Assembly: GCF_016031655.1 (NCBI RefSeq)
Contig: NZ_JACCHQ010000007.1
Span: forward strand, 1-64,000
Source of the DNA: Bradyrhizobium glycinis
GTDB lineage: Bacteria > Pseudomonadota > Alphaproteobacteria > Rhizobiales > Xanthobacteraceae
DNA length: 64,000 nt
Direction: 5' to 3'
Notes under the pieces: model-generated
Told to the model about the DNA's origin: nothing
What the model saw: only the letters and a program-made list of their open reading frames with translations
Database searches by the model: none
Part shown: positions 7,563-17,483 of the stretch, piece after piece
Layout of the letters: every line of letters starts with the position of its first letter
Position numbering within the stretch: position 1 is the stretch's first letter
Position numbers and translations under genes: made by a program

Positions 7563-10500
7563 GCAACAGGAAGCTGTGAAGATCGATAGGGGCGATATGA
7601 GGTGCGAGCTCGATCTGAGTTGCTCCTTGCGCGTGATTGTAATCGAACGTCTCACCGAAATGTGCGGTCAAAAACACTTGGTCCCATTCATGGTGGGTGG
7701 AGATCAGAGGCTGACCTGACGGAACGGCGACAATCTCACTGAATTTGAATGCATCGCCATCGACTGCACTAAGATGGGTTGGCAGCTGAGGCAGTGTTGA
7801 GGCCCCCGCAACAGAGAACTTGAACTGATCAATGGGCGGGTCGATGACGAGAGTGCCTCCGCTTCCGTCGCTCGACAGATTGAACGTCGAATGGGTGTAG
7901 TCTCCAGCCAGCCTGATCTGTGCTGTATGGTTCTGCGCGTCCCAGACGGTGAGTATCCCCCCCGCGGTATCGCCGGAATAGGTCACCTTCGTGCCTGATC
8001 CGAACGAGATGTCCTTGAGGTCGAGAATGTCCGAGCCGGACGGATCGCCGTTGCCGGAGAGGCCGTAGATCGTGCCGGCGAATTGAGAGGCCTGGTCGAG
8101 CACCAGGGTGCCGGTCGCAGCGGAGAACGTGACCGCGCCTGACGCCGCGCCAGTCAACTCGAGCGTCGCACCTGCCTCAATCATCAACGCTTGGCTCATA
8201 TTGCTCAGGCTCAGGACCGCCTTGCCGGATATGTCCAGCACGGTTGATGCCGTGTTGATTAGACCGTCGCCGTTCAGGTCTTGCAAGAAGCTAACTTCTA
8301 GTGCCTTTAAAGCGCTGTCGCTTCCAGATACGTGGACATAGGAAGTCTCATTTCCGCTCTTGTCAGTATTCCAGATCGAATAGTCATTCGCACTGAGTTT
8401 CCACACAACAGTATAACCAGTTGCGGTTTGCTCGGCGCCCAGCGCTGGGATCATTACGCGCTGACTTGCTAGGACTGGCAGCCCCCCGTACTTCAGTTCG
8501 GGGCCAGCTCCCGCACCATCAAGGAGATAGAAATTGTCCCCCACCTGGACCACGCTGGTCTTTCCTTGCGTCTCGATCACGGTGGCCATGGGAGCAGCCA
8601 CTGACGGAGTAATTGCGCCCATGGTGCCGTCGCCGTTTAGGTCTTGCTGGAATGTCGTCTCCAAGGAGACCAGCGCATTACTTGTCGCAGATACGTGTAC
8701 GTAGGATGTTTCATTGCCGGCTTTATCAGTATTCCAAATGGAATAGTCATTGCCGCTGAGTTTCCACACGACAGTATAACCAGTTGCGGTTTGCTTGGCG
8801 CCCAGCGCCGGCGTAGAGGTTCGCTGACTTGCCAACACCGGCAGACCACTAAATTTCAGTTCGGGCCCAGCTCCGGTACCGTCCAGGAGAAAGAAATTGT
8901 CTCCCACTTGCATCATACTGGTCTTTCCCTGCGACTCGATGACAGCGGCCATGGGAGCATCCACTGACGGAGTAACTGCGCCCATGACGCTGTCGCCGTT
9001 TAGGTCTTGCTGGAATTTCGTTTCCAAGGAGACCAGCGCACTACTGGTTGCAGATACGTGTACGTAGGATGTCTCATTGCCGTTGCTGTCGGTAGTCCAA
9101 ACTGAATAGTCCGTTGATGAGAGCTTCCACACAACAGTATATCCGGTGGCAGTTTGCTCGGCACCCAACGCGGGTGTGGAGGTTCGCTGACTTGCCAATA
9201 ACGGCAGACCACCAAATTTTAACTGAGGACCGATTCCTGTGATGTTGCTGAAGAGATAGTAATTGTCGCCGACCTGAATGAGGCTTGTAGCACCGTTCGA
9301 CTCAATCACCTTATTTGGTGCCGGAAGCCCAATTGTAGCATCTCCGTTTAGATCCTGACGCAAGATACTTTCGACGGATTCCAAGGACGTATTGGTACCC
9401 TTCACATTGTTTAGCAAATACGACGTAAAGTTTCCGTTATTGTCGGTCATCCACACCGTGTACATGCCCGTCGAAGGATTTTTCCAAGCCACCTCATAAC
9501 CACCGACGATCATCTCGACACCGATCGGCGCCCATCCACTGAACTGCCCTGCGATATAGACGTCACCATTGTACTTTAGCGTCGGCCCATTGCCACTAGC
9601 CGTCGGACTGAGAAGATAATTGCTGCCCACCTGAACGAGACTGATTGCTCCAGCCGACTCGATCGACGTGCCAATGACGGAATCAAGCGACGACGAAAGG
9701 TTGCTGGCGTTCCCGGCCGCATCCGTCGACGTGGCAGTAAATGCATGCGCTCCTGCTGCAAGCGAGCCGGTCGTGACGCTCCAGATTCCGTTTGATGCCG
9801 CAACCGAAGTTCCCAGCAGCATCGTCCCTTCGTACAACTTGACCGTGCTGCCCGCCTCTGCTGTTCCGGATACCACTACCTTGTTGTCGGTAGCGAGTGT
9901 ATCCGAGACGAGAACCGGCGCATTGGGCGCGGCCGTATCCACCATCACATTAAGAACGCTCGACTCCGCGCTGACATTGCCGGCGGCGTCCACCGCCTTG
10001 CCTGTAAAGGCGTGGGTCCCGTCGACCAAAATGCCGCTCGCAAGCGACCAGTTGCCGTTGGCATCGACCGTGACGGTGCCGACTTGCGTCGCGCCGTCGA
10101 ATATCAGCACCTTACCGCCGGCTTCCGCCGTCCCGCTCAGCGTCAGCTGATTTGCGTTTGTGATTCCGTCGCCGACGATGTTGCTGTCCGGTGAGAATGA
10201 GGCGATTGAGGGGGCGTTTGGCGCCTTTGCATCGATCGTGACCGTCACAGGAACTGAAGCGGTGCTGACGTTGCCGGTGCCGTCTGTCGCGATAGCGGTA
10301 AAGGAATGGCTTCCGTCCGCCAGGCCCGACGTTGCAAAGGTCCAGGTACCGTCACCATCGGCCGTCGCGATACCGACCTGCGTGGTCTGATCAAATATCT
10401 TGATCGTCACTCCGGCCTGCGCCGTTCCGGTCAGCGTCAGTTGACTCACGGGGACAAGCCCACCAGCGGCCGACGAGGTCGAGCCCGCCAGAGAAAACGT

Positions 10501-13497
10501 CGGCGCTGTCAGTCCCGTCATGCTCATCGCCGCGCCGGTGGAGGAGACGAACACGTAATCAGACGAAGATAGCTGCGTTACACCGACAAGCCGTAAACTG
10601 TCCGTTCCACCCGCGTAGTGAACGGTCCACGCGTCACCCATATTTGTCAGATAAGCGCTGGCGTCATATCCCTTCAGCACCAGCTTGTCGTGCTCTGTGG
10701 TTGCGCTCGTGAAGGTGCGGAAATCGGCTATCGCATCGCGGCCACTTCCGATCCCATAGATAAACGTATCGTTGCCCACGTCGCCGAACAGCCAATCGTC
10801 GCCGCCAGCACCGTTCAAGATGTCGCTCCCGCCGGAGCCGACCATCCGGTTTGCCCAATCATTGCCGATGCCGGTGAGTCCGCCCATCATCAGCGTCAGA
10901 TTTTCGACGTTCGACGCAAGAGTATAGGAGGTCCAGGCCTGGACCGCATCGATGCCGCCGCCGGCGTTTTCAACTACCTTCTGGCTCGCGCTGTTGATGA
11001 CATAGGTATCGTCACCAGTCCACCCCACGAGCGTGTCGTTGTAGTTTACTGCCGTGATCTTGTCGTTCGCGGCAGTGCCGTAGACGGTGCGGCTGCTCGT
11101 CGATCCGTTGACCCACGAGGTGATCGTACCTCCCACGGGCAAAGTAGACGGCAGCTGGAAGTCGTCGCTGGTGAAGGCCGAGATTGTGGTGTTGCGGATA
11201 ACCAGCGTGTCCTGGCTCGTCAGCGCGAGATAAACGTCGTTTCCGACCTGCGTCATCGCCGCCTTGACGTCGCCGAAGGACGTAAACGCAAAGCCCTTCA
11301 GTTGAATGATATCGTGCCCCTCAGCCGATCCCGGCGTGAAGTCGGTAATGACATCCGAGCCGTCACCCGAGTTGACGACGAATGTGTCGGCGCCCCCGCC
11401 ACCGATCAGGATGTCATTGCCTAGTCCGCCCGTGATGACGTTAGCCGCACTGTTGCCGATGAGGATATTGGATTGGGAGTTGCCGGTGGCATTCAACGCC
11501 GACGAACCCGTCAGCGTCAGGTTCTCGACGTGGCTCGACAGAGTGTAGCTGACCGACGACAGGATCGTGTCCACGCCGCCGCCATAGGCTTCCACGACCT
11601 TCGCATTCGTATCGGTGACAACATAGGTATCGTCGCCCGTGCCGCCCGTCATTATATCGGCGCCGCCCGCGCCACCGAGCAGGTCGTTGCCTGAAGTCCC
11701 GGTCAGGCTGTCGGCAGCGATGGTACCGCCCATGGCTGTCGACGCAACACCGCTGCTCCTGAGCGTGTAATTCGCAAGCGTGTACTCTGACAACTGATAA
11801 GCTTTGATGTAGTCAATGCTCATCTGCGCCGTTGCACCAGGATCCGCATTGCCGGCCCAGCTTCCGCCCATCGCGAGATTGGCGATCATGTACATCGCAG
11901 TGTTCATGTCAGATGGCGTCGCGACTTGCCCGACCTCGACACCATCGACAAAGTAGGTCAGCGTGTAGGGCGTCCATTCCACACCGAAGGTGTGATCTCC
12001 GGCGGTGAGGTTTGCGGTATTCGCCCAATAACCCTGACTTGCCGTGGACGAGGATACGAAACCCCAATGAGCCTGATCAGGGTCCCGTCCCAGGGCCTCA
12101 AAGATGTCAAGTTCGGTAGCCAGGCCATTCGTATTGATCGGCAGCATCCAGAAAGCAGGCCAAGCGCCCTTCGTATCGGACAGCGTGGCCTTCATCTCGA
12201 AGTAGCCGTAGGTCTGAACGAAGCTGTTCTCGGTTGTGATCACTCCAGACGAGAATTGGTGATTGCCAACATAGGCGAGAGCGCTGGATGGAATAGGCGC
12301 GGCCGAGATCACAAGATGCCCGTTCTGTATCGAGAGCGGATTCAAGCCCAGCGGGCTCGACGCTTGCGTCCCCGGCAGGCCCGTGAAGCTCCGATCGACA
12401 TAGACCTGCTGCTCGCCGGGAAGTGTGTAACTTGCCACTCCGCTCCAGGCATAGCTCGTTTTCCAGGTCAGGTGAGGATCCTGGCCGGCGGACAGCGAGT
12501 TGAAATCGTCGCCAAAGGTCTGGATCAATCCCGATGGCGCCGTGACGATGTTGATGTTGGCTGTCGTGAAATTCTGAACCTTGGTGTTCTCCAGCGTTAT
12601 TTTCTCGCCATTGCCGAGCGACAGGACGATATCGGTGCCGACCTGTTGCATGGCGGCAGTGACGTCGGCGAGCGTCTGGAAGTTTGTACCGTTGATCTGA
12701 AGAATGTCACCGCCGGCACCAGTCTGAAAGTCGGTGATGATGTCGTTGCCGTTTCCGATCCGGACGACGAACGTGTCGCTGCCCGCTCCGCCGGTAAGGA
12801 CGTCATTGCCCCTGCCGCCGTCGATCATGTTGTTGCCGGCGCTGCCGATGATGATGTTGTCCAGATCGTTGCCAGTCGCAGGCGCGTGATAGCTGCTTCC
12901 CAACGTGAGATTCTCGACGTTAGGCGCATTCACCAGACTGTAGCCGTCAATCATACCATCGTAGATGGTATCGATCCCCTGGCCAGCGAGCTCGACTACC
13001 TTCGTTCCATGATTGTACATGAAGTACGAGTCGTCGCCTGCGCCGCCGATTAGCGTGACACCGTCGCCCATCGCCTGCAGCGAGTCGTTGGTTGCGCCGC
13101 CGGTCAGCGTGCCTCCTGCTCCGATCGTGGTCCACGCTGTATTCGGCGATGCACTGATCGGCAGCGGATTGTCGAGAATGACGTTTGCGGCCGTGAGAGA
13201 CGAGAGCGCGACATTCTGCAACGTGAGCGTCTCGGTTGAAGAGAGCGTGACGACAACGTCTAGACCTGACTGCCTTGCAGCAGACATGAAAGTTGCAAAT
13301 GTTGCGAATCCATAGTTCTGCACGCGAAGCGCATCGCCGCCGGCCCCTGCCTGAAAGTCGCTAATGGTGTCGGAGCCATACCCCTTCGAAACAACGAAGA
13401 GGTCCCTTCCGGCCCCGCCGGTTAGCAGGTCGCTTCCAGTGTCGCCAAACAGAATATCGGCGCCGAAGGTTCCATTGATCGTCAGGGCATAGGGCAT
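7555..13497 (-). CDS. Giant secreted RTX protein with GH16 glycanase, Ig-like domains and four tandem repeats
   Basis: About 1,980 residues, expected to leave the cell by type I secretion because it has RTX repeats and no signal peptide. From the N-terminus: RTX calcium-binding nonapeptides (LLTGGAGRDLF; MIDGGRGNDVLTGGAGSD); a GH16 beta-glycanase domain at about residues 325-565 with the catalytic ELDIFE motif near 465; more RTX blocks to about 980 (MTGGTGDDTY, LIGGGGADTF, GDVGNDTF); three Ig-like domains (TIDAKAPNAP, VDTAAPNAP, TDAAGNAS); four ~115-residue repeats each ending near QDLNGD; and a C-terminal beta-rich domain. ATG 13497 (MPYALTING) is preferred over 13530 because RTX sequence starts at once. 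No type I transporter is nearby. A role in trimming the polysaccharides made here is inferred. Confidence 0.88.
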   Translation of the reverse strand: MPYALTINGTFGADILFGDTGSDLLTGGAGRDLFVVSKGYGSDTISDFQAGAGGDALRVQNYGFATFATFMSAARQSGLDVVVTLSSTETLTLQNVALSSLTAANVILDNPLPISASPNTAWTTIGAGGTLTGGATNDSLQAMGDGVTLIGGAGDDSYFMYNHGTKVVELAGQGIDTIYDGMIDGYSLVNAPNVENLTLGSSYHAPATGNDLDNIIIGSAGNNMIDGGRGNDVLTGGAGSDTFVVRIGNGNDIITDFQTGAGGDILQINGTNFQTLADVTAAMQQVGTDIVLSLGNGEKITLENTKVQNFTTANINIVTAPSGLIQTFGDDFNSLSAGQDPHLTWKTSYAWSGVASYTLPGEQQVYVDRSFTGLPGTQASSPLGLNPLSIQNGHLVISAAPIPSSALAYVGNHQFSSGVITTENSFVQTYGYFEMKATLSDTKGAWPAFWMLPINTNGLATELDIFEALGRDPDQAHWGFVSSSTASQGYWANTANLTAGDHTFGVEWTPYTLTYFVDGVEVGQVATPSDMNTAMYMIANLAMGGSWAGNADPGATAQMSIDYIKAYQLSEYTLANYTLRSSGVASTAMGGTIAADSLTGTSGNDLLGGAGGADIMTGGTGDDTYVVTDTNAKVVEAYGGGVDTILSSVSYTLSSHVENLTLTGSSALNATGNSQSNILIGNSAANVITGGLGNDILIGGGGADTFVVNSGDGSDVITDFTPGSAEGHDIIQLKGFAFTSFGDVKAAMTQVGNDVYLALTSQDTLVIRNTTISAFTSDDFQLPSTLPVGGTITSWVNGSTSSRTVYGTAANDKITAVNYNDTLVGWTGDDTYVINSASQKVVENAGGGIDAVQAWTSYTLASNVENLTLMMGGLTGIGNDWANRMVGSGGSDILNGAGGDDWLFGDVGNDTFIYGIGSGRDAIADFRTFTSATTEHDKLVLKGYDASAYLTNMGDAWTVHYAGGTDSLRLVGVTQLSSSDYVFVSSTGAAMSMTGLTAPTFSLAGSTSSAAGGLVPVSQLTLTGTAQAGVTIKIFDQTTQVGIATADGDGTWTFATSGLADGSHSFTAIATDGTGNVSTASVPVTVTIDAKAPNAPSIASFSPDSNIVGDGITNANQLTLSGTAEAGGKVLIFDGATQVGTVTVDANGNWSLASGILVDGTHAFTGKAVDAAGNVSAESSVLNVMVDTAAPNAPVLVSDTLATDNKVVVSGTAEAGSTVKLYEGTMLLGTSVAASNGIWSVTTGSLAAGAHAFTATSTDAAGNASNLSSSLDSVIGTSIESAGAISLVQVGSNYLLSPTASGNGPTLKYNGDVYIAGQFSGWAPIGVEMIVGGYEVAWKNPSTGMYTVWMTDNNGNFTSYLLNNVKGTNTSLESVESILRQDLNGDATIGLPAPNKVIESNGATSLIQVGDNYYLFSNITGIGPQLKFGGLPLLASQRTSTPALGAEQTATGYTVVWKLSSTDYSVWTTDSNGNETSYVHVSATSSALVSLETKFQQDLNGDSVMGAVTPSVDAPMAAVIESQGKTSMMQVGDNFFLLDGTGAGPELKFSGLPVLASQRTSTPALGAKQTATGYTVVWKLSGNDYSIWNTDKAGNETSYVHVSATSNALVSLETTFQQDLNGDGTMGAITPSVAAPMATVIETQGKTSVVQVGDNFYLLDGAGAGPELKYGGLPVLASQRVMIPALGAEQTATGYTVVWKLSANDYSIWNTDKSGNETSYVHVSGSDSALKALEVSFLQDLNGDGLINTASTVLDISGKAVLSLSNMSQALMIEAGATLELTGAASGAVTFSAATGTLVLDQASQFAGTIYGLSGNGDPSGSDILDLKDISFGSGTKVTYSGDTAGGILTVWDAQNHTAQIRLAGDYTHSTFNLSSDGSGGTLVIDPPIDQFKFSVAGASTLPQLPTHLSAVDGDAFKFSEIVAVPSGQPLISTHHEWDQVFLTAHFGETFDYNHAQGATQIELAPHIAPIDLHSFLLHA
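8240..9668 (-). repeat. Four tandem ~115-residue repeats inside the RTX glycanase
   Basis: Four units at roughly 9325-9668, 8955-9311, 8590-8947 and 8240-8585. Each begins IES.G or IET.G, continues QVG.N(Y/F), carries G.GP.LK, then ATGYTVVWKLS..DYS.W in three of them, NETSYVHV, and ends QDLNGD, a calcium-loop-like acidic motif. Units 2 to 4 are very similar even at base level; unit 1 is diverged (GGYEVAWKN, NFTSYL). Such a gradient suggests recent copying of the later units. The Trp-rich, Ca-loop-ending unit could bind glycan. Confidence 0.85.
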
Positions 13498-13837
13498 GAT
13501 GGTCGCGTGCTCTCGTTGCACGACGAACATCGAAGACAGGCGTCAAATCGAATTTACCGGTTTGCAGACAAATTGAAGGATATGAAAGATCTGCGAATCA
13601 AAGCGTACCGAGTTACTTAAGGGCGGCCTAAAACAGCCCACGAATAAACGATTTAGCTTTACGGTTACACCGTAGAAACACAGGGATCAGCACGCGAGCC
13701 GCCGACGCGCTCAACCTTGTTCGAACATATCGCCCGGCGAGCTGTTCTGAGATGTGGGCTTTGCACGACCCGGACCGGTTGGTAGGGTTGCGGCACGTAC
13801 TGCAGAACGGAACTCAGCTTGAATGCGGTGAAGCCCG
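13498..13837. other. Gap between glycosyltransferase operon and RTX gene
   Basis: About 340 bases separate the last gene of the ABC-type polysaccharide operon from the RTX start, so the RTX gene probably has its own promoter here. A short inverted repeat (TACGGT, three bases, ACCGTA, about 13660-13675) is present but has no T-run on either side. I see no gene. Confidence 0.4.
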
Positions 13838-15223
13838 TCAATCGCCCGCACCGCTGATGAAAACGCGCCACTGACCGTCCTGCTCCCACCACATCTGCTC
13901 ACGCGGAACCTTCATAGCAAGCCTGGCCTTGGTAATTCCGCGCTGAACTGCATCCCGACAAATGGGCGGCACGCCTTCCATGTCCCCTGCCTCAAGCAGA
14001 CGTTCGAGGTAGTCTTGCGCAAGACGACCGCATAGGGCAGGCTTCAAGTGGCTTCCTTTCCACGGCTCAACTCCAACCTCGCACGGCAGCACGCCGAATT
14101 CCTTTCCGTCGTACCGAAGCACCACCTCGTCCGGGCGAGCTCGATCCATGGCGACTTCCGCAGCGCGTATCCCCGCCCTGAGATCGACGCTTAGCTTCTT
14201 GGCCGGATGCGGTGGGGGAGCGCCGTTGGCAAATCGTTTCCACGCCAACCGCGTCTTCAGGGTCTCGGCCACTCCGCGAAGATACCAATATTCATTCAGT
14301 TCGTGGTAGAGCGCAAAATATAGACCCCGCAGACGTCTGCGAGCGATAATGGGCAACATGGCCGCCACGCCTTGTGCCAAAGGATCAATCCATTCGCCAA
14401 ATACAAAGAGTAGATGGTGAAGGACACCTCTTATCCCACACGACCGAGGAAATAGGGTAGTTACCCTAAGACCGGTCTGCACATGCGGATGCTTTTTGCT
14501 GAGAAGAACATCGGAGCGACCTTCCTCTCGCGCGCGACGGAAAGCGCCGGCAAGGGTCGTCGTCTCGTATTCATGATGATATGCCAAGGCGTCACTGGCG
14601 AAGCGAAAGGGGATTCCCCGTAGCATTAACCGCACGCCAAGCTCGTAGTCCTCATGGGCCCGAAAGCTCGGGTCCAAGCCGCTCACTTGCTCCCACACCT
14701 CGGCCGGCAATGATAAGTTTCCCGTTAAGAGGTCGCGAAAACTGAACCGGTGTCCCGGATCTTTGAGCTCGTCAAAATGCTTCGTCCACCAGTTGCGCGC
14801 AATCGCGCGAAACAGCTCCGGAGACGCGTGCGGTACCGGCGGATATGGACCCAACACCACAACCGGTCCGACTTGCAGCTCGTGGGAACGCCGGTGAGCT
14901 TCAAGCCAGCCGGGAGATGGTTCGACATCGTCATCGAGAAACAGCAATATGCGGCCGACGGCCGCTTTGGAGCCGGCATTGCGGGCAGCAGCCGGGCCGC
15001 CGCTGTCCGATTGCTCAACAATCTTTAGCGCGAAAGGATAGTTCTGCGCACCTAACATGCCTTCAGTTCCGTCCGCGCACCCGTCGGGCACCACGATAAC
15101 TTCGAACGTCGCGGGATCGGCGGTCTGGTGGGCCAAAGCATCCAGCACCCTGTGCAGCAGTTCGCGGCGATTGTGGGTGGGGATAACAACACTGAGCGAA
15201 GGACTTGCTTGCTCGGCAGTCAT
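13838..15223 (-). CDS. Family 2 glycosyltransferase with long C-terminal extension
   Basis: A 461-residue GT-A enzyme, the last gene of the ABC-type operon. The GT2 domain occupies about residues 8-230: LSVVIPTHNRRELL, then the nucleotide-sugar/metal motif LLFLDDDVEP near 96, and the HEDYELGVRLM motif near 187. The C-terminal half contains an amphipathic stretch (LLFVFGEWIDPLAQGVAAML) and then a soluble tail unlike ordinary GT2 enzymes. Its ATG overlaps the preceding stop by four bases. It should add a sugar to the growing chain at the inner membrane; donor and acceptor cannot be told. Confidence 0.88.
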   Translation of the reverse strand: MTAEQASPSLSVVIPTHNRRELLHRVLDALAHQTADPATFEVIVVPDGCADGTEGMLGAQNYPFALKIVEQSDSGGPAAARNAGSKAAVGRILLFLDDDVEPSPGWLEAHRRSHELQVGPVVVLGPYPPVPHASPELFRAIARNWWTKHFDELKDPGHRFSFRDLLTGNLSLPAEVWEQVSGLDPSFRAHEDYELGVRLMLRGIPFRFASDALAYHHEYETTTLAGAFRRAREEGRSDVLLSKKHPHVQTGLRVTTLFPRSCGIRGVLHHLLFVFGEWIDPLAQGVAAMLPIIARRRLRGLYFALYHELNEYWYLRGVAETLKTRLAWKRFANGAPPPHPAKKLSVDLRAGIRAAEVAMDRARPDEVVLRYDGKEFGVLPCEVGVEPWKGSHLKPALCGRLAQDYLERLLEAGDMEGVPPICRDAVQRGITKARLAMKVPREQMWWEQDGQWRVFISGAGD

Positions 15224-16449
15224 CGCACTTGCCTTCTTGACCTGAGGTAGAGAAAAGGCCCGACAAGTCCTCCGCTAAAGCGCGCAAAACTCACAGAGAA
15301 CGAAGGAACATTCGGTCGCCCTAGCACTGCTCGGAACAAGAACCGTATTTCGCGCTTAAGCCAACGAACGGCTTCCCGCAGGGCGCCGATGTCTCCATCA
15401 ACGAAGAACGCTTTCGTCAGCAGCGACGCACCTGCAACCTCGTACCCGAAGAGCTGCCGACGCAACTCGTCCGCGCTCTTGCGATGCCTGTGCCAATTCA
15501 GCGCCTCTGGATCGTAGACAATGCGATAGCCCGCCGAGAGAATCCGCCGGAACATTTCGCTGTCACCACCCGCATGCGTGGGTGTTCCCGCGTCGAACGC
15601 CTCGTCGAATGAGCCAACCAGCTGAACCGCGGAGCGGCGGATTGCCATATTCACCCCGGCCCCGGCGTGCCACGCCAACAGTGGATCGTGCTCGGCTGCA
15701 TCGTATACGACACGCTTAAATCCACGTACGAAGCCGCCATAGCGCTGGAAGTCAATTTGGGCTGCCGAGGACAATTCGAGTGCCATCGTGAGCCCGGTTG
15801 ACGCAAGGACCAGCGGATCGTCGAAATTGCGCGCGAGCCGGCGCAGCCAGAGCGGATCCGGAGCCGCATCGTCATCGGTGAAAAGAACTAGCTCTCCTCG
15901 CGCCTCCTCCAACGCACGATTGCGAGCGACGTTCAATCCTGGGCGGTCCTCACGCACGTAACGGATGCGTGACATTTGCTGGATCATCATCGCGGTTGCG
16001 TCGCTGGAAGGGGCATTGTCGATCACGAGAATCTCTTGACCGTCGTCCGGCATTCGCAGCAGCGCATCGATACAGCGCTTCAGGTCCTCAGGCCTATCCC
16101 GCGTACAAACGGCTACGCTGACCGACATGGTGGACGGTCTGTCGGCGTACGAGGCGTCAAGGCCCAGCCGGCATCTCAGCCATGCCTCCCAAAACGCCGA
16201 ATCCGCGCCCGCGAGGATAGTGGGCAAAAGAGGATTGTCTGGCTGATCCAACCGGACCACGGCTTGGCCGCACGGTCGCCCGCGAACCCTAAGCAGCGCC
16301 AACCCGGCTCGGCATTTTTCCGAGATTTGCAACTGGTCGGGAAGATCCGTCATCTCAAGATCAAGCACAGCCATCGGAACGGGCGGCCAATCGCGCTCCG
16401 CCTCCGAGTGTGTTGCACCCAATTTGTCTCCAGCCGCGAATATGTTCAC
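15220..16449 (-). CDS. Family 2 glycosyltransferase with N-terminal extension
   Basis: A 409-residue protein. The first ~105 residues are an accessory segment (MAVLDLEMTDLPDQ; LRVRGRPCG). The GT2 core begins at SVSVAVCTRDRPEDL and carries LVLFTDDDAAPDPLW near residue 191 and AGGDSEMFRRIL, with NWHRHRKSADEL following. This arrangement, a cofactor-like N-domain ahead of a DDD-type GT2, recurs in rhizobial polysaccharide loci. The C-terminus is basic and hydrophobic (FLFRAVLGR, LVGPFLYLRSRR), suggesting membrane contact. Four-base overlaps join it to the genes on both sides. Confidence 0.88.
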   Translation of the reverse strand: MNIFAAGDKLGATHSEAERDWPPVPMAVLDLEMTDLPDQLQISEKCRAGLALLRVRGRPCGQAVVRLDQPDNPLLPTILAGADSAFWEAWLRCRLGLDASYADRPSTMSVSVAVCTRDRPEDLKRCIDALLRMPDDGQEILVIDNAPSSDATAMMIQQMSRIRYVREDRPGLNVARNRALEEARGELVLFTDDDAAPDPLWLRRLARNFDDPLVLASTGLTMALELSSAAQIDFQRYGGFVRGFKRVVYDAAEHDPLLAWHAGAGVNMAIRRSAVQLVGSFDEAFDAGTPTHAGGDSEMFRRILSAGYRIVYDPEALNWHRHRKSADELRRQLFGYEVAGASLLTKAFFVDGDIGALREAVRWLKREIRFLFRAVLGRPNVPSFSVSFARFSGGLVGPFLYLRSRRQVR

Positions 16450-17483
16450 GCGACACCCGTGTTTTGAGATGGCCTTCGCAGGACCATTCCGACGAGAGCC
16501 GGCAGCAAGGCGACTAATGCCGCAAGCGTTCCCGGTGAGCGGCTACAACGCAGAGCTTCCTCGAGCTGAGCACGCACCGCTGCGAAGTCACCCTTCCTGA
16601 TGTAGACCGGTACACGGTTCCTCAGTGCATCGCCGGCCCAAAAGGCGAGCGAGGCATTCACGATTGCATCGGCGGTCTCCTGGGGAAGATAGCAGCGGAT
16701 GATCGCGAGGGCGCGCCGTACGTCGCGCAGGTTCTCGGCTGAACGCACCACACGAGCCGTGTTTGACGTGCCGTGAACGCGGTACAAGGCGAGTTGCCCA
16801 GTTTCAAACCAGACCTCACGGTGCGCCGCGATCCTCACCCACATCTCCCAATCCTCAACCGCTGTAAGCCTGCGATCAAATGTACCAATTTGCTCATACA
16901 CATCGCGAGCGACAACTATCGAAGGGGTCTGTATCGGCTGGCGAACCGCGATCTTTTCCAGCCAGTTCTCCAGGATCCCGCTGTTCTCGCGTTCCAAGGG
17001 AGATTCCCAGACCTCGCGGCCATTCTCGTCGATGTAGATCTGGCGGCAAAACGCTGCACCCAGTCCGGGCACCCGCTCAAACGCAACTCTCATCTTCTCG
17101 TAAAAGCCCGGTCGCACGGCATCGTCTCCGTGCAACAGATGCACGATCCGTCCTCTAGAAAGTTCCAGGCAGGTCTGGAAATTGGCTGTATGCCCGACGT
17201 TCACTTTCTGCCGGTGGAAAAGCACTCGTCCACGGCCGACTTCCCGAACGACAGCCTCCGGGTCGTCTTTCGTCGATGCATCGTCGATGACCTCGATCTG
17301 CATGACATCCGGTCCAGGGTCCTGGGCCAGGACGCTCGTCAGCGTCTGTCGCAAATAGGTTGCGCAGTTGTACGTTGGAATCATCACTGACCAGAATGGC
17401 CTGTGCCGGTCATCGCTGACGGGGGCCAGGCTGCTCCGGCTGCTCATGTCGGTGAGCGGTGCGATCGCCGGTTTCATCGTCAT
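16446..17483 (-). CDS. Family 2 glycosyltransferase (tandem paralogue 1)
   Basis: 345 residues from ATG 17483, which shares ATGA with the stop of the preceding gene; a start 59 codons further upstream would lie deep inside that gene. The GT2 fold is marked by FWSVMIPTYNCATYL, MQIEVIDDASTKDD, HLLHGDDAV and EDWEMWVRIAA. A hydrophobic C-terminal segment (LAALVALLPALVGMVL) may anchor it. It aligns throughout with the next gene upstream (17480-18520): VNVGH..NF.TC, GAAFCR, PS.VV...VYE..G.FD.R. The two therefore arose by tandem duplication and may add similar sugars. Confidence 0.87.
   Translation of the reverse strand: MTMKPAIAPLTDMSSRSSLAPVSDDRHRPFWSVMIPTYNCATYLRQTLTSVLAQDPGPDVMQIEVIDDASTKDDPEAVVREVGRGRVLFHRQKVNVGHTANFQTCLELSRGRIVHLLHGDDAVRPGFYEKMRVAFERVPGLGAAFCRQIYIDENGREVWESPLERENSGILENWLEKIAVRQPIQTPSIVVARDVYEQIGTFDRRLTAVEDWEMWVRIAAHREVWFETGQLALYRVHGTSNTARVVRSAENLRDVRRALAIIRCYLPQETADAIVNASLAFWAGDALRNRVPVYIRKGDFAAVRAQLEEALRCSRSPGTLAALVALLPALVGMVLRRPSQNTGVA

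Noticed and set aside
8240..9311. Direct repeats considered as a CRISPR-like or satellite array
   Set aside because: Units are ~350 bases, in frame and coding; they are protein repeats.
10618..11424. 268-codon open frame opposite the RTX gene
   Set aside because: Same reason: reads as the complement of repeated RTX codons.
11926..13053. 375-codon open frame opposite the RTX gene
   Set aside because: Antisense shadow of RTX and GH16 sequence; composition is Arg/Asp/Val-rich and without motif.
13655..13680. Short inverted repeat TACGGT/ACCGTA considered as terminator
   Set aside because: Six-base stem with no T-run on either strand; too weak.
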